64,000 nt of DNA. It comes from Tropicimonas sp. IMCC34011. Lineage in GTDB: Bacteria > Pseudomonadota > Alphaproteobacteria > Rhodobacterales > Rhodobacteraceae. The stretch lies in contig NZ_QMEJ01000003.1 in the NCBI RefSeq assembly GCF_003390865.1, positions 1 to 64,000 of the forward strand. The letters are read 5' to 3'. The position numbers and the translations under genes were made by a program. The number at the start of each line of letters is the position of its first letter. Position 1 is the stretch's first letter. Below the pieces are notes generated by a model that ran no database searches, was not told where the DNA came from, and saw only the letters and a list, made by a program, of their open reading frames with translations. Below, in pieces: positions 27,100 to 36,643 of this stretch.

Positions 27100-29742
27100 A
27101 TGACCGCGCAAATCACGCCGATGATGGCCCAGTATCTCGACCTGAAGGCCGCCAATCCCGGGACCCTGCTGTTCTACCGGATGGGCGACTTCTACGAGAT
27201 GTTCTTCGAGGACGCGATCGCCGCCGCGTCCGCCCTCGACATCGCCCTCACCAAGCGGGGCAAGCATGACGGCCGCGACATCGAGATGTGCGGCGTGCCT
27301 GCCCATTCGGCGGAGAGCTACCTTCTCACGCTAATCCGCAAGGGGTTCCGAGTGGCCGTCTGCGAGCAGATGGAAGATCCCGCAGAGGCGAAGAAGCGCG
27401 GGTCCAAATCAGTGGTGAAGCGCGACGTGGTGCGCCTCGTGACCCCCGGCACCCTGACCGAGGACACGCTTCTCGAGGCACGGCGGCATAACTTCCTCGC
27501 CGCCTGGACGGAGATCCGCGGGGAAGGCGCTCTCACCTGGGCGGATATCTCGACAGGCGAGATCCGCGTTGCGCCCTGCCCCGCCGTGCGTCTCGGTCCT
27601 GAACTCGCCCGGCTCGGGCCACGCGAGGTCCTTGTCATGGACGGCACCGGGACCGAACTGGCCGAGATCGTGGAGGACAGCGGCGCCGCCCTGACCCCCA
27701 TCGCCCGGTCCGCCTTCGACAGCTCGGGCGCCGAGGCGCGGCTCAAGGCGCTCTACAAGGTCGGCGATCTGGCCGCGTTCGGGACGTTCGGGCGGGCGGA
27801 ACTGGGGGCGCTCGGGGCTGTCGTCTCCTATCTCGAAATCACCCAACGCGGCAGGCTTCCGCTCCTGCGCGCGCCGCTTCGTGAATCGGGCGCGCAGACG
27901 ATGCAGATCGACGCGGCCACCCGGCGGAACCTCGAACTCGTGCGCGGCCCGGACGGGCGACGGGACGGCTCTCTGCTGGCAACGATCGACCGTACGCTCA
28001 CGGCGCCGGGCGCCCGCCTCCTCGAACGCCGGATCTCCGCGCCGTCCCGCACCGTGGCGACAATCGCGGCGCGGCTCGATGCGGTGAGCTGGTTCTGCGA
28101 GGACACCGGGCGGGCGGAAAAGCTGCGGAGCGCCCTTGGAAAGGTGCCGGACATGGACCGTGCCCTGTCGCGACTCGCGCTCGACCGTGGCGGCCCGAGG
28201 GACCTTGCCGCCATTCGCGCGGGCCTCACACAGGGCGAAGCCCTGTCGCCGCACCTCGAAGACGCGCCCGAGCTTCTCAAGGAGCAGGCCGGCGCTCTCC
28301 ATGGGCATGGCGAGCTGATCGACCTTCTGGATGCGGCCCTCGTCGCCGAGCCGCCCCTCCTCGCACGGGACGGCGGCATGATCGCGCCCGGCTATGACTC
28401 AGACCTCGACGAGGCTCGCACCCTTCGGGACGAGGGCCGTGGCGTGATCGCCGGGATGCAGGCGGAGTATGCCGAGGCAACCGGCATCGCGTCCCTGAAG
28501 ATCAAGCACAACAACGTCCTCGGCTACTTCATCGAGACCACCGCGGCCCATGCCGAACGCCTCCGGGCGAGCCCCGAAGCGAGCCGCTTCATCCACCGCC
28601 AGACCACGGCCAGCGCCGTTCGCTTCACCACGACGGAGCTTTCCGAACTGGAGACGCGTATCCTCAATGCAGGCGGGCGCGCGCTGGAGACGGAGAAACG
28701 GATCTTCGAGACCCTCCGCAAAGCCGTCATCGACGCCGCGCCCGCCATCGGCACCGCAGCCCGGGCCCTGGCGGAGATCGACGTCGCCGCTGCGCTGGCC
28801 GACCTTGCGCGCGGGGAGAACTGGTCCCGCCCTAGAGTCGACGACAGCCGCGCGTTCGATATCGCGGATGGGCGGCATCCGGTGGTCGAACGCGCGCTCA
28901 AGCGCTCCGGCGAAAGCTTTGTCGCGAATGACTGCGATCTCACGGCCGAGGACGGCGCGACGATCCGGCTCCTGACCGGTCCGAACATGGCCGGTAAATC
29001 CACGTGGCTCCGGCAGAACGCCCTTATCGCCCTCCTGGCACAGGCGGGCAGCTACGTTCCGGCCTCGAGCGCCCATATCGGCCTTGTATCGAGCCTGTTT
29101 TCCCGCGTCGGGGCGGCGGACGATCTGGCGCGCGGCCGCTCCACCTTCATGGTCGAAATGGTCGAGACCGCCGCGATCCTCAATCAGGCCGACGAGCGCG
29201 CCCTCGTCATTCTCGACGAGATAGGCCGCGGCACGGCCACCTATGACGGCCTCTCGATCGCCTGGGCGACGCTCGAGCATCTGCACGAGGTGAACGGCTG
29301 CCGCGCCCTCTTCGCCACTCACTACCACGAGCTGACGGCCCTGGCGTCGAAGCTGCCGGGGCTGCGCAATGCGACCGTGGCGGTCAAGGAATGGGAGGGA
29401 GAGGTCATCTTCCTGCACGAGGTCCGGGACGGCGCTGCGGACCGGTCCTACGGCGTTCAGGTCGGGCGTCTCGCTGGCCTTCCGGCCTCTGTCGTGGCAC
29501 GGGCGAGCGAGGTCCTCGAACGGCTCGAAGCCGGGGACAGGGAAGCGGGGCACAAGCCGGGCGCGATGATCGACGATCTGCCGCTGTTCTCGGCGGCGCC
29601 GCCAAGGCCGGCTCCTGCCCCGCGCCCCGAAGCCTCGCCGCTTCTCGAGCGGATTGCCGGGATCTCTCCCGACAATCTGAGCCCGCGAGAGGCGCTTGAT
29701 CTGGTCTACGAGCTTCGGGCGCTCGCAGATCCGGACGCTTAG
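27100..29742 (+). CDS. mutS: DNA mismatch repair protein MutS
   Basis: An 880-aa mismatch-recognition ATPase. The N-terminal mismatch-binding motif FYRMGDFYEMF (with the F-x-E pair) lies near residue 30, the lever and clamp regions follow, and the C-terminal ATPase has Walker A TGPNMAGKSTWLRQ and ILDEIGRGTATYDGLS. The C-terminal tail includes a dimerisation-type segment. The length is normal. ATG 27100 is preceded by GGAGGCG. It overlaps grpE at the 3' ends by 4 nt (convergent). Confidence 0.97.
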   Translation: MTAQITPMMAQYLDLKAANPGTLLFYRMGDFYEMFFEDAIAAASALDIALTKRGKHDGRDIEMCGVPAHSAESYLLTLIRKGFRVAVCEQMEDPAEAKKRGSKSVVKRDVVRLVTPGTLTEDTLLEARRHNFLAAWTEIRGEGALTWADISTGEIRVAPCPAVRLGPELARLGPREVLVMDGTGTELAEIVEDSGAALTPIARSAFDSSGAEARLKALYKVGDLAAFGTFGRAELGALGAVVSYLEITQRGRLPLLRAPLRESGAQTMQIDAATRRNLELVRGPDGRRDGSLLATIDRTLTAPGARLLERRISAPSRTVATIAARLDAVSWFCEDTGRAEKLRSALGKVPDMDRALSRLALDRGGPRDLAAIRAGLTQGEALSPHLEDAPELLKEQAGALHGHGELIDLLDAALVAEPPLLARDGGMIAPGYDSDLDEARTLRDEGRGVIAGMQAEYAEATGIASLKIKHNNVLGYFIETTAAHAERLRASPEASRFIHRQTTASAVRFTTTELSELETRILNAGGRALETEKRIFETLRKAVIDAAPAIGTAARALAEIDVAAALADLARGENWSRPRVDDSRAFDIADGRHPVVERALKRSGESFVANDCDLTAEDGATIRLLTGPNMAGKSTWLRQNALIALLAQAGSYVPASSAHIGLVSSLFSRVGAADDLARGRSTFMVEMVETAAILNQADERALVILDEIGRGTATYDGLSIAWATLEHLHEVNGCRALFATHYHELTALASKLPGLRNATVAVKEWEGEVIFLHEVRDGAADRSYGVQVGRLAGLPASVVARASEVLERLEAGDREAGHKPGAMIDDLPLFSAAPPRPAPAPRPEASPLLERIAGISPDNLSPREALDLVYELRALADPDA

Positions 29743-30299
29743 CCCGGATTGGACGACACGCCGACCTGAGCGGGGCGCAAGAGGCGGTCGTGCAGCATGA
29801 AGCCGGTCGCCATCACCTGGATGATCTCGCCGGCCTTCGTGTCAGGCACGGGGGCTTCGAACATCGCCTGATGCTGGTTCGGGTCGAACTTCTCGCCGGT
29901 CTCGGGCTCGATCGGGACGATGCCGTGCTTCGAGAAGACCGAGATCAGCTCCTTCATCGTCAGCTCGACACCCTCGATCAGCGCCTTGTTCGCCTCGCGC
30001 TGCTCCTCCGTCACCGTATCGACCGCGCGGCGCAGGTTGTCATAGACCGGCAGGATATCCCGCGACAGCTTGGAGCCACCGTAATTCTCGGCCTCCTTGC
30101 GATCCCGCTCGGAGCGCTTCCGGGCGTTCTCGGCATCGGCAAGCGCGCGCATGAAGCGGTCGCGCATCTCGTCGCGCTCCGCCCGCAGCGTCTCCACCTC
30201 GTCATCCGCCGGCGCGTCCAGGGGCGGTTCGGCCCCGGGCTCTTCCGGTGTCTCGTTCATCATTTCGTCCAACGTCTGGTGCTTTTCCGAATTCGACAT
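29739..30299 (-). CDS. grpE: Nucleotide exchange factor GrpE
   Basis: A 186-aa co-chaperone of DnaK. It has an acidic N-terminus, a long coiled-coil helix (ERDEMRDRFMRALADAENAR), the conserved AENARKRSERDRKEAE, and the C-terminal beta domain with FDPNQHQAM and GFMLHDRLLRPAQVGVS. The gene follows hrcA by 9 nt, the common hrcA-grpE heat-shock arrangement. No CIRCE operator is visible upstream of the pair. Confidence 0.96.
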   Translation of the reverse strand: MSNSEKHQTLDEMMNETPEEPGAEPPLDAPADDEVETLRAERDEMRDRFMRALADAENARKRSERDRKEAENYGGSKLSRDILPVYDNLRRAVDTVTEEQREANKALIEGVELTMKELISVFSKHGIVPIEPETGEKFDPNQHQAMFEAPVPDTKAGEIIQVMATGFMLHDRLLRPAQVGVSSNPG

Positions 30300-30308
30300 T
30301 CCAAGTCC

Positions 30309-31376
30309 TTATGTCCGGTCCGCCATCAGCCGCCCAAGAAGCTGGGCGGTATAGTCCACGATCGGAACGATGCGGCCATAATTGAGCCGCGTCGGTCCGA
30401 TCACGCCGACGGCCCCCACGATCTTTCGGTCGTTGTTCATATATGGAGAGACCACCAGAGAGGAACCCGAAAGTGAGAAGAGTTTGTTCTCCGAGCCGAT
30501 GAAAATCCGCACGCCGTCACCGTGCTCCGCCAGGGACAGGAACTCGGCTATATCCCGCTTGCGCTCCAGCTCGTCGAACAGGTCCTTGATTCGCTCCAGC
30601 TCCTCCGGTGCCGTCCCCTCCCCGAGCAGATGTGCGCGGCCCCGCACGATGAGGCGATCGGAAGAGCCGCCCGGATCCTCGGACCAGGCGGCGAGGCCGC
30701 TTTCGATCAGGTCCCTCGCGAGGCCGTCGATCTCCTGCCGGCGCGCTGCGATCTCCTTTTCCATCATGCCCCGGACTTCGGTGAGGGTTCTGCCCTCGAT
30801 CAGCGCATTCAGAAAATTCGCTGCCTCCCGCATGGAGGACGGCGTCTGTCCCGGCGGCGGCGCGAAGAGGCGATTCTCCACATGTCCGTCGGCGAAGACG
30901 AGAACGACGAGCCCTCGATCGTGGCCGAGCTGAACAAACTCGATATGTCGGATCGGCGCTTCGTGCTTGGGCGCGAGGACGAGGCTTGCGCCCTGCGTCG
31001 CGCCCGACAACGCAAGCCCGATGCGGGACATCACATCAGCGAGATCGTGCGAATTGTTCCCGAGCGTGGCGTCGAGCCGCTCGCGGTCTGATCCGTCCGG
31101 CTCGCGCATTTCCAGAAGCCCGTCCACGAACAGCCGCAGGCCAAGCTGGGTCGGAACGCGTCCGGCGGAGACATGCGGCGAATTGAGCAGCCCCAGATAT
31201 TCGAGATCCTGCATCACGTTGCGGATCGTCGCGGCGGAGACCTTCTCGGTCAGATGGCGCGTCAGCGTCCGCGAGCCGACAGGCTCCCCCGAGGCAAGGT
31301 AGGATTCGACGACACGCCGGAAGACTTCCCGGGAGCGGTCGTTCATTTCTGAGAGCAGGGTGGATGCGTCGCCCAT
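30309..31376 (-). CDS. hrcA: Heat-inducible transcription repressor HrcA
   Basis: A 355-aa repressor of class I heat-shock genes. The N-terminal winged helix (residues ~10-80) includes PVGSRTLTRHL and SAATIRNVMQDLEYLGLL; the GAF-like core and dimer regions follow, ending with VVSPYMNNDRKIVGAVGVIGPTRLNYGR. The start is ATG 31376 (MGDASTLLSEM), with GGAGGAA upstream; the longer frame extends into the rph promoter region. Its operators, CIRCE elements, would normally precede groES elsewhere. Confidence 0.95.
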   Translation of the reverse strand: MGDASTLLSEMNDRSREVFRRVVESYLASGEPVGSRTLTRHLTEKVSAATIRNVMQDLEYLGLLNSPHVSAGRVPTQLGLRLFVDGLLEMREPDGSDRERLDATLGNNSHDLADVMSRIGLALSGATQGASLVLAPKHEAPIRHIEFVQLGHDRGLVVLVFADGHVENRLFAPPPGQTPSSMREAANFLNALIEGRTLTEVRGMMEKEIAARRQEIDGLARDLIESGLAAWSEDPGGSSDRLIVRGRAHLLGEGTAPEELERIKDLFDELERKRDIAEFLSLAEHGDGVRIFIGSENKLFSLSGSSLVVSPYMNNDRKIVGAVGVIGPTRLNYGRIVPIVDYTAQLLGRLMADRT

Positions 31377-31534
31377 GAGACGTCGATTTCCTCCGTATAT
31401 GGCGTGGCATGACCTCACGAATCTTGGGGTCTCGCGTCGCCGGGCGCAAGGTATCCGGAGCCGCACGAGGGGTTTCCCCCGTGCCGCCTTGGTGTCAGAA
31501 GAGCGGCGCCAGCGAGACATCAGGAGCCCCAGAC

Positions 31535-32248
31535 ATGCGTCCTTCCGGCCGGTCCCTCGACCAGATCCGCCCCGTCAGCATCGAGACGAACTTCACGCTC
31601 CACGCCGAAGGCTCCTGCCTGATCCGGATGGGCGACACGCACGTGCTGTGCACCGCGTCCATCGAGGACCGCGTGCCGCCCTTCATGAGGAACAGCGGCC
31701 TCGGGTGGGTGACGGCGGAGTACGGCATGTTGCCCCGCGCGACGCATACCCGCGGGCGCCGCGAGGCGAAGAACGGTCAGTCCGGCAGGACGCAGGAGAT
31801 TCAACGCCTGATCGGCCGCGCCCTGCGCGCCGGCATCGACCGGGTCGCGCTCGGTGAACGCCAGATCACGGTCGACTGCGACGTCATCCAGGCCGACGGT
31901 GGCACGCGCTGCGCCTCCATCACCGGCGGCTGGGTTGCCCTGCGGCTCGCCATCGACAAGCTCATGGACAAGAAGCTGATCACGACGGACCCGATGACGG
32001 ACAACGTCGCCGCCATCTCCTGCGGCATATACGGCGGTCAGCCGGTCGCCGATCTGGACTATGCCGAGGACAGCGAAGCGGGGACCGACGGCAACTTCGT
32101 CATGACCGGCAAGGGCCGCCTGATCGAGCTTCAGGCCTCCGCCGAGGGCGCAACCTTCTCGCGCGACGAACTGGACGCGCTTCTCGGTCTCGCCGAGGGC
32201 GGCATCGCCGAGCTGGTGAAGGCCCAGAACGCGGCGACCGGCCGATGA
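31535..32248 (+). CDS. rph: Ribonuclease PH
   Basis: A 237-aa phosphorolytic 3'-5' exoribonuclease that trims tRNA precursors. The start [14 protein letters not shown] and the blocks [30 protein letters not shown] and [12 protein letters not shown]-like ([15 protein letters not shown]) are diagnostic. A catalytic-type segment [13 protein letters not shown] is present. The ribosome binding site CAGGAG precedes ATG 31535. It overlaps rdgB by 4 nt and is divergent from hrcA. Confidence 0.97.
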   Translation: MRPSGRSLDQIRPVSIETNFTLHAEGSCLIRMGDTHVLCTASIEDRVPPFMRNSGLGWVTAEYGMLPRATHTRGRREAKNGQSGRTQEIQRLIGRALRAGIDRVALGERQITVDCDVIQADGGTRCASITGGWVALRLAIDKLMDKKLITTDPMTDNVAAISCGIYGGQPVADLDYAEDSEAGTDGNFVMTGKGRLIELQASAEGATFSRDELDALLGLAEGGIAELVKAQNAATGR

Positions 32249-32862
32249 GCGTCGCGCGGAAGATCGGAGCGGAGCGGCTCCTCCTCGCCACTCACAACGC
32301 GGGCAAGGCCGCCGAGATCTCCGCGCTTCTCGCGCCCTATGGCACGGAGGTCGTGACCGCCGGGGATCTGGGTCTCCCGGTGCCCGACGAAACAGGCACG
32401 ACCTTTGCCGAGAACGCCCGGATCAAGGCGCTTGCGGGCGCCGAAGCCAGCGGCCTTCCCGCCCTCGCCGACGACAGCGGCCTCAGCGTGGAGCCTCTCG
32501 GGGGCGAGCCCGGCGTCTATACCGCCGATTGGGCGGAAACACCGGACGGCCGGGACTTTGCCATGGCGATGGAAAAGGTCCGCAAGGCCTGTGCGGAGAA
32601 GGGCGCGGAGCACCTCCCCGCCGCCGCGTTCCATTGCACGCTGTGTCTTGCGTGGCCTGATGGCGTGACGTCGCTGGTCGAAGGGACCGTCAGCGGGCAC
32701 CTCGAATGGCCACCCCGCGGAGAGAACGGGCATGGATACGACCCGATCTTTGTCATGGACGGTGAAACCATGACGTTCGGGGAGATGGACCCGGACCGGA
32801 AGGCAGAGGTCAGCCACAGGGCGGACGCCTTCGCAAAGCTGGTGAAAGCGCATTTTGGCTGA
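32245..32862 (+). CDS. rdgB: XTP/dITP diphosphatase (RdgB/HAM1)
   Basis: A 205-aa house-cleaning pyrophosphatase that removes XTP and dITP. The N-terminal substrate motif is [15 protein letters not shown], followed by [10 protein letters not shown], the metal/catalytic block [10 protein letters not shown] and [10 protein letters not shown] near the C-terminus. The gene is translationally coupled to rph (4-nt overlap) and to the hemW-type gene (8-nt overlap). The length is typical. Confidence 0.96.
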   Translation: MSVARKIGAERLLLATHNAGKAAEISALLAPYGTEVVTAGDLGLPVPDETGTTFAENARIKALAGAEASGLPALADDSGLSVEPLGGEPGVYTADWAETPDGRDFAMAMEKVRKACAEKGAEHLPAAAFHCTLCLAWPDGVTSLVEGTVSGHLEWPPRGENGHGYDPIFVMDGETMTFGEMDPDRKAEVSHRADAFAKLVKAHFG

Positions 32863-34006
32863 GATCGTCGAAGGCGGGTTCGGACTATATATCCACTGGC
32901 CATTCTGTGCGGCCAAATGCCCGTATTGCGACTTCAACTCCCACGTCACACGAACGGTGGACCATGGGGCGTGGGCGGATGCGTACGTCCGGGAGATCGC
33001 CCGTCTGGCCGCCGAGACGGGCGACCAACGCCTTGATAGTGTCTATTTTGGGGGCGGAACACCGTCACTCATGGAGCCTGCCACCGTCCAGGCAATCCTC
33101 GATGCTGTCCGCGCCGGCTGGTCTGTGGCCAATGACTGGGAGGTGACGCTTGAAGCGAACCCGACATCGGTCGAGGCCGCGCGCTTTGCCGGCTACAGGG
33201 AAGCCGGGGTAAACCGCGTCTCCGTCGGCGTTCAGGCGCTCGACGATGCATCGCTGAAGGCTCTCGGACGGCTCCACAGCAAGGACGAAGCGCTCGCCGC
33301 GTTGGAGGTGGCGCGGAGCACGTTCGACCGCGTGTCCTTCGATCTGATCTACGCTCGACAGGGCCAGTCCCTCTCCGACTGGCGGGACGAACTCCTGCGC
33401 GGTTTGGACCTGGGTACGGACCACCTCTCGCTCTACCAACTGACCATCGAGCCGGGCACGGCCTTCTGGGATCGCAAACAAGCCGGTGGACTAAAGGGTC
33501 TTCCGGACGAGGATCTGGGCGCGGACCTTTACGAAGCGACCGCCGAGCTTTGTGCTGAACACGGCTTCGAGGCCTACGAAGTGTCGAATTTCGCTCGTGA
33601 CGGCGCCCGTTCGACCCATAATCTGATCTACTGGAACGCCGGCGACTGGGGCGGGATCGGTCCGGGCGCTCACGGTCGGCTCACGCTTGGCGGTGAACGG
33701 ATCGCGACGGAACAAACGCTCTTGCCGAAGGACTGGCTTGCCGGCGTGCCCGACGGACGACATGAATCCCGTCACTTGCTGAGCAGCCTAGACCGGGCGA
33801 ACGAGTATCTCATGATGGGCTTGCGCCTCCGGGACGGGATATCGCTCACGAGGCTGGAGAGCATGGCCGGGCGTCCGCTGGATGCCAACCGTCTGACGGA
33901 CCTCGAAGGCTATGGCTTGGTTGAGCGATCGGGCTCACGCCTTGCGGTCACAGAAGCTGGCCGCATGGTCCTGAACCGCGTGGTGTCGGAGCTGTTGCTG
34001 GAATAG
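32855..34006 (+). CDS. hemW: Radical SAM haem chaperone HemW (coproporphyrinogen III oxidase-like)
   Basis: A 383-aa radical SAM protein. The 4Fe-4S cluster is C-x3-C-x2-C in [14 protein letters not shown] (residues ~18-28). [21 protein letters not shown] and the [10 protein letters not shown] block are conserved. HemW delivers haem rather than oxidising coproporphyrinogen in the cases studied; the true HemN signature residues are lacking, as in the family. The start is a TTG at 32855 overlapping rdgB by 8 nt; the next ATG would delete the cluster region. Confidence 0.92.
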   Translation: MAEIVEGGFGLYIHWPFCAAKCPYCDFNSHVTRTVDHGAWADAYVREIARLAAETGDQRLDSVYFGGGTPSLMEPATVQAILDAVRAGWSVANDWEVTLEANPTSVEAARFAGYREAGVNRVSVGVQALDDASLKALGRLHSKDEALAALEVARSTFDRVSFDLIYARQGQSLSDWRDELLRGLDLGTDHLSLYQLTIEPGTAFWDRKQAGGLKGLPDEDLGADLYEATAELCAEHGFEAYEVSNFARDGARSTHNLIYWNAGDWGGIGPGAHGRLTLGGERIATEQTLLPKDWLAGVPDGRHESRHLLSSLDRANEYLMMGLRLRDGISLTRLESMAGRPLDANRLTDLEGYGLVERSGSRLAVTEAGRMVLNRVVSELLLE

Positions 34007-34010
34007 TGCA

Positions 34011-34370
34011 ATGAAGGCTGTGTGGATCCTTGCCGGATGGACCGCGATGATACTCGCGATCCTCGGCGTCGTCCTGCCGCTACTTCCGGCGACACCCTTC
34101 CTGCTTCTTGCGGCACTTTGCTTCTCCCGCTCCTCCCCGCGCCTCCACCGCTGGCTGACGGAGCACAGGCACTTCGGACCACCGATACGGAACTGGGAGG
34201 CACATGGCGCGATCTCGAGGCGCGCCAAGGCCTTCGCGATCGGCTCGATGTTGGCCGTACTCGCGTTTTCGATCATCATCGGCCTGCCGGCCTACGCCAT
34301 CGCTCTACAGGGCAGCCTCATGGCAATCGGTGCCCTCTTCATCCTCACTCGCCCAGGGGGGCCGAGCTGA
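34011..34370 (+). CDS. YbaN-like (DUF454) membrane protein
   Basis: A 119-aa inner-membrane protein with two N-terminal helices ([21 protein letters not shown]) and two C-terminal ones. [24 protein letters not shown] and the [20 protein letters not shown] block match the DUF454/YbaN family. Function unknown; the gene follows hemW by 4 nt. Its 3' end overlaps the convergent parB by 26 nt. Confidence 0.88.
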   Translation: MKAVWILAGWTAMILAILGVVLPLLPATPFLLLAALCFSRSSPRLHRWLTEHRHFGPPIRNWEAHGAISRRAKAFAIGSMLAVLAFSIIIGLPAYAIALQGSLMAIGALFILTRPGGPS

Positions 34371-35244
34371 GGATCCTGCAAAGAGCGTCCAGCTGGTCGA
34401 GATTGCGATAGTTCAGCGTCAAGGACCCTCCCCCGTCGCCATCCTGATGTCGGATGTCGACCTTCAGCCCGAGGTTGGCAGACAGGTCGGATTCCAGCGC
34501 CTGGGTGTCGGCATCCTTCTCGACCTTGGCAGAGGAACGCGCCTTCTGCTTGGCAGGCGCCTCGGCCTTTGCAAGCCGTTCCGTTTCGCGCACGGACAGG
34601 CCCTTGGCGATCACCTTCCGCGCAAGTTCCGCAGGATTGTCCGCGGTAATCAAAGCGCGGGCGTGGCCAGACGTCAGCGAGCCATCCCGCACCATCGAAA
34701 GAACCTCGTCGGGAAGGTTCAGAAGGCGCATCGAGTTGGCGATATGCGAGCGGCTCTTGCCAAGCGAACTTGCGAGCTTCTCCTGCGTATGTCCGAACCT
34801 GTCGATCAAGGCACGGTAGCCTAACCCTTCCTCTACTGGGTTCAGGTCCGCGCGCTGAACGTTTTCGATGATCGCGATCTCGAGCACCGCAAGGTCGTCC
34901 AGCTCCCGCTCGATGATCGGGACCTCGTGAAGCTTCGCAAGCTGCGCGGCGCGCCAACGGCGTTCGCCTGCGACGATCTCAAACTTTCCGGACGCTCGCG
35001 GGCTTGGGCGGACGATCAGCGGTTGAAGGATGCCCTTCGCGCGGATCGAACTTGCGAGATCCTCGAGGGCATCACGCTTGAAATCTTTCCGGGGCTGGTC
35101 TGGGTTCGGCTCGACTGCTTCGATCGGAACGGTCCGGTCGGCCGTTTGAACCTTCTCGGGCGACCCGGTCGCTGTATCTTCATCAACCGGAACCTCCGCC
35201 ATCAACGCGGACAGGCCCCGGCCCAAGCCTCTGTTTTTGCTCAT
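34345..35244 (-). CDS. parB: Chromosome partitioning protein ParB
   Basis: A 299-aa centromere-binding CTPase that loads on parS. The N-terminal CTP-binding domain has [10 protein letters not shown]-like text ([14 protein letters not shown]), [20 protein letters not shown] and [13 protein letters not shown]. The helix-turn-helix ([26 protein letters not shown]) is central, and the C-terminal dimer domain ends the protein. It is 9 nt downstream of parA. Two perfect parS sites lie 1.4 and 3.3 kb upstream, inside rsmG and mnmG. Confidence 0.97.
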   Translation of the reverse strand: MSKNRGLGRGLSALMAEVPVDEDTATGSPEKVQTADRTVPIEAVEPNPDQPRKDFKRDALEDLASSIRAKGILQPLIVRPSPRASGKFEIVAGERRWRAAQLAKLHEVPIIERELDDLAVLEIAIIENVQRADLNPVEEGLGYRALIDRFGHTQEKLASSLGKSRSHIANSMRLLNLPDEVLSMVRDGSLTSGHARALITADNPAELARKVIAKGLSVRETERLAKAEAPAKQKARSSAKVEKDADTQALESDLSANLGLKVDIRHQDGDGGGSLTLNYRNLDQLDALCRILSSAPLGE

Positions 35245-35253
35245 CTTATTTAC

Positions 35254-36054
35254 CTATGCCGCAATTGGGGCGTTGCGTTCCAAAAGCTCTTCGGCCAGCG
35301 CCAGATAAGCCTGACTGCCTTTCGAAACGGGATCGTAGTCTAGAACCGGCATCGCATAGCTCGGCGCCTCGCTGATGCGCACGTTCCGAGGGACGCGGGT
35401 CCGGAACACGAGATCGCCAAGCGCATCCCGGGCGTCCTGCTCGACCTGCTGAGACAGGCGATTGCGACCGTCATACATCGTCAGAACGATGCCCTCGGTT
35501 CTGAGAGCCGGATTTGCGGACTGCCGTATCTGCTTCAATGTCAGCATGAGTTGCGAGAGACCTTCGAGCGCGAAGAATTCGCTCTGAAGGGGAACGAGAA
35601 CTGAATGGGCAGCGACCATGGCATTGACGGTCAGAAGATTTAGTGAAGGAGGACAATCGACCAGGATGTGATCGTAAGGCTCGCTCGCCTGCCCCACCAA
35701 GGCTTTGCGCAGCAGACGGATCCGGCCCTCCCGCTGGCCGAGTTCGATATCGGCGGACGCCAGATCCTGCGTTGCGGGCGCGATCATCAGGTTGTCCACC
35801 TGCGTCGGCAGCGCGATCTCCGCGAGCGTTCGGTCCCCCATCAGAAGGTCGAACGTCGTGTGCTGGCGGCTGCTCGGCTGGATTCCGAGCCCGGTCGAGG
35901 CGTTGCCCTGGGGATCAAGGTCGAGAATCAGGACGCGCTTGCCCAGACGCGCGAGCGCGGCCGACAGGTTGATCGCCGTAGTGGTCTTTCCGACGCCACC
36001 TTTCTGGTTGGCAACTGCCATGATTTTCGGCTTGCGGATGGGCTGCTCAGGCAC
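35254..36054 (-). CDS. parA: Chromosome partitioning ATPase ParA
   Basis: A 266-aa Walker-type ATPase that positions newly replicated origins together with ParB-parS. The deviant Walker A is ANQKGGVGKTTTAINL (residues ~16-30), Walker A' LDLDPQGNASTGLG and Walker B DHILVDCPPSLNLLTVNAM. The protein starts right at the ATPase core, as chromosomal ParA/Soj proteins do. It overlaps rsmG by 8 nt and is followed by parB. Confidence 0.97.
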   Translation of the reverse strand: MPEQPIRKPKIMAVANQKGGVGKTTTAINLSAALARLGKRVLILDLDPQGNASTGLGIQPSSRQHTTFDLLMGDRTLAEIALPTQVDNLMIAPATQDLASADIELGQREGRIRLLRKALVGQASEPYDHILVDCPPSLNLLTVNAMVAAHSVLVPLQSEFFALEGLSQLMLTLKQIRQSANPALRTEGIVLTMYDGRNRLSQQVEQDARDALGDLVFRTRVPRNVRISEAPSYAMPVLDYDPVSKGSQAYLALAEELLERNAPIAA

Positions 36055-36643
36055 GTTCGATGTCCTTCACGATCAGGATCGAGGCGTTTTCATTGGTTAT
36101 AGAGGGGTAGGTGCTCAGATTGAAGCGCCACGTCTCCCGCGCGATGCCGATTTCGTCGTGCGCCTTGGCCCCCTTGGGAAAGAGACAAACCGTACTATCA
36201 TGGCGAAGATGCTCGCTGAGGGTCAGAAGCTCTGTCAGCGGTGCGAGCGCGCGCGCGGACAGGATATCATACCCGGCAACGTGCAGATCCTCGACGCGTT
36301 TTGCCTCGACCTTGATCGGAAGTTGGAAGGTGCGAGCGGCGGTCAGTAGGAAGGCCGCCTTGCGCTTGTCCGACTCGACCAACGTGATCTGTGGGGGGTT
36401 CTGCATTGCGATCGCGCACGGAATGGCAGGAAATCCACCACCGGAACCAAGATCAATCCACGTTCCGGCATCGGCGGGTATGTGATCGATCAGCTGAAGT
36501 GAGTCTTCAATGTGCCTTGTTGCGACTTCTGGCTCACTGGCTCGCCCGATCAGGTTAATTGTACGGTTCCACTTGAGCAGAAGCTCAGAGAAGGCGTCTA
36601 GCCGAGATTCTGTTTCACGTGAAACATCGATTGCGTACGTCAT
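36047..36643 (-). CDS. rsmG: 16S rRNA (guanine-527-N7) methyltransferase RsmG
   Basis: A 198-aa SAM-dependent methyltransferase (GidB). The SAM motif is [18 protein letters not shown], followed by [12 protein letters not shown]. The N-terminal WNRTINL block and RHIEDSLQL are also typical. The gene is in the classic mnmG-rsmG-parA order, overlapping mnmG by 4 nt. Its residues ~6-11 (DVSRET) are dictated by a perfect parS site. Confidence 0.96.
   Translation of the reverse strand: MTYAIDVSRETESRLDAFSELLLKWNRTINLIGRASEPEVATRHIEDSLQLIDHIPADAGTWIDLGSGGGFPAIPCAIAMQNPPQITLVESDKRKAAFLLTAARTFQLPIKVEAKRVEDLHVAGYDILSARALAPLTELLTLSEHLRHDSTVCLFPKGAKAHDEIGIARETWRFNLSTYPSITNENASILIVKDIERA
36611..36626. promoter_or_regulatory. 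parS centromere site within rsmG
   Basis: The sequence TGTTTCACGTGAAACA is a perfect 16-bp palindrome and matches the bacterial parS consensus exactly. It lies inside the first codons of rsmG and encodes part of DVSRET. ParB from 34345 should bind and spread from here. Confidence 0.95.

Noticed and set aside
31377-31534. Search for a CIRCE operator upstream of hrcA-grpE
   Set aside because: No TTAGCACTC-N9-GAGTGCTAA or close variant is present in this gap, so HrcA autoregulation through CIRCE is not supported here.
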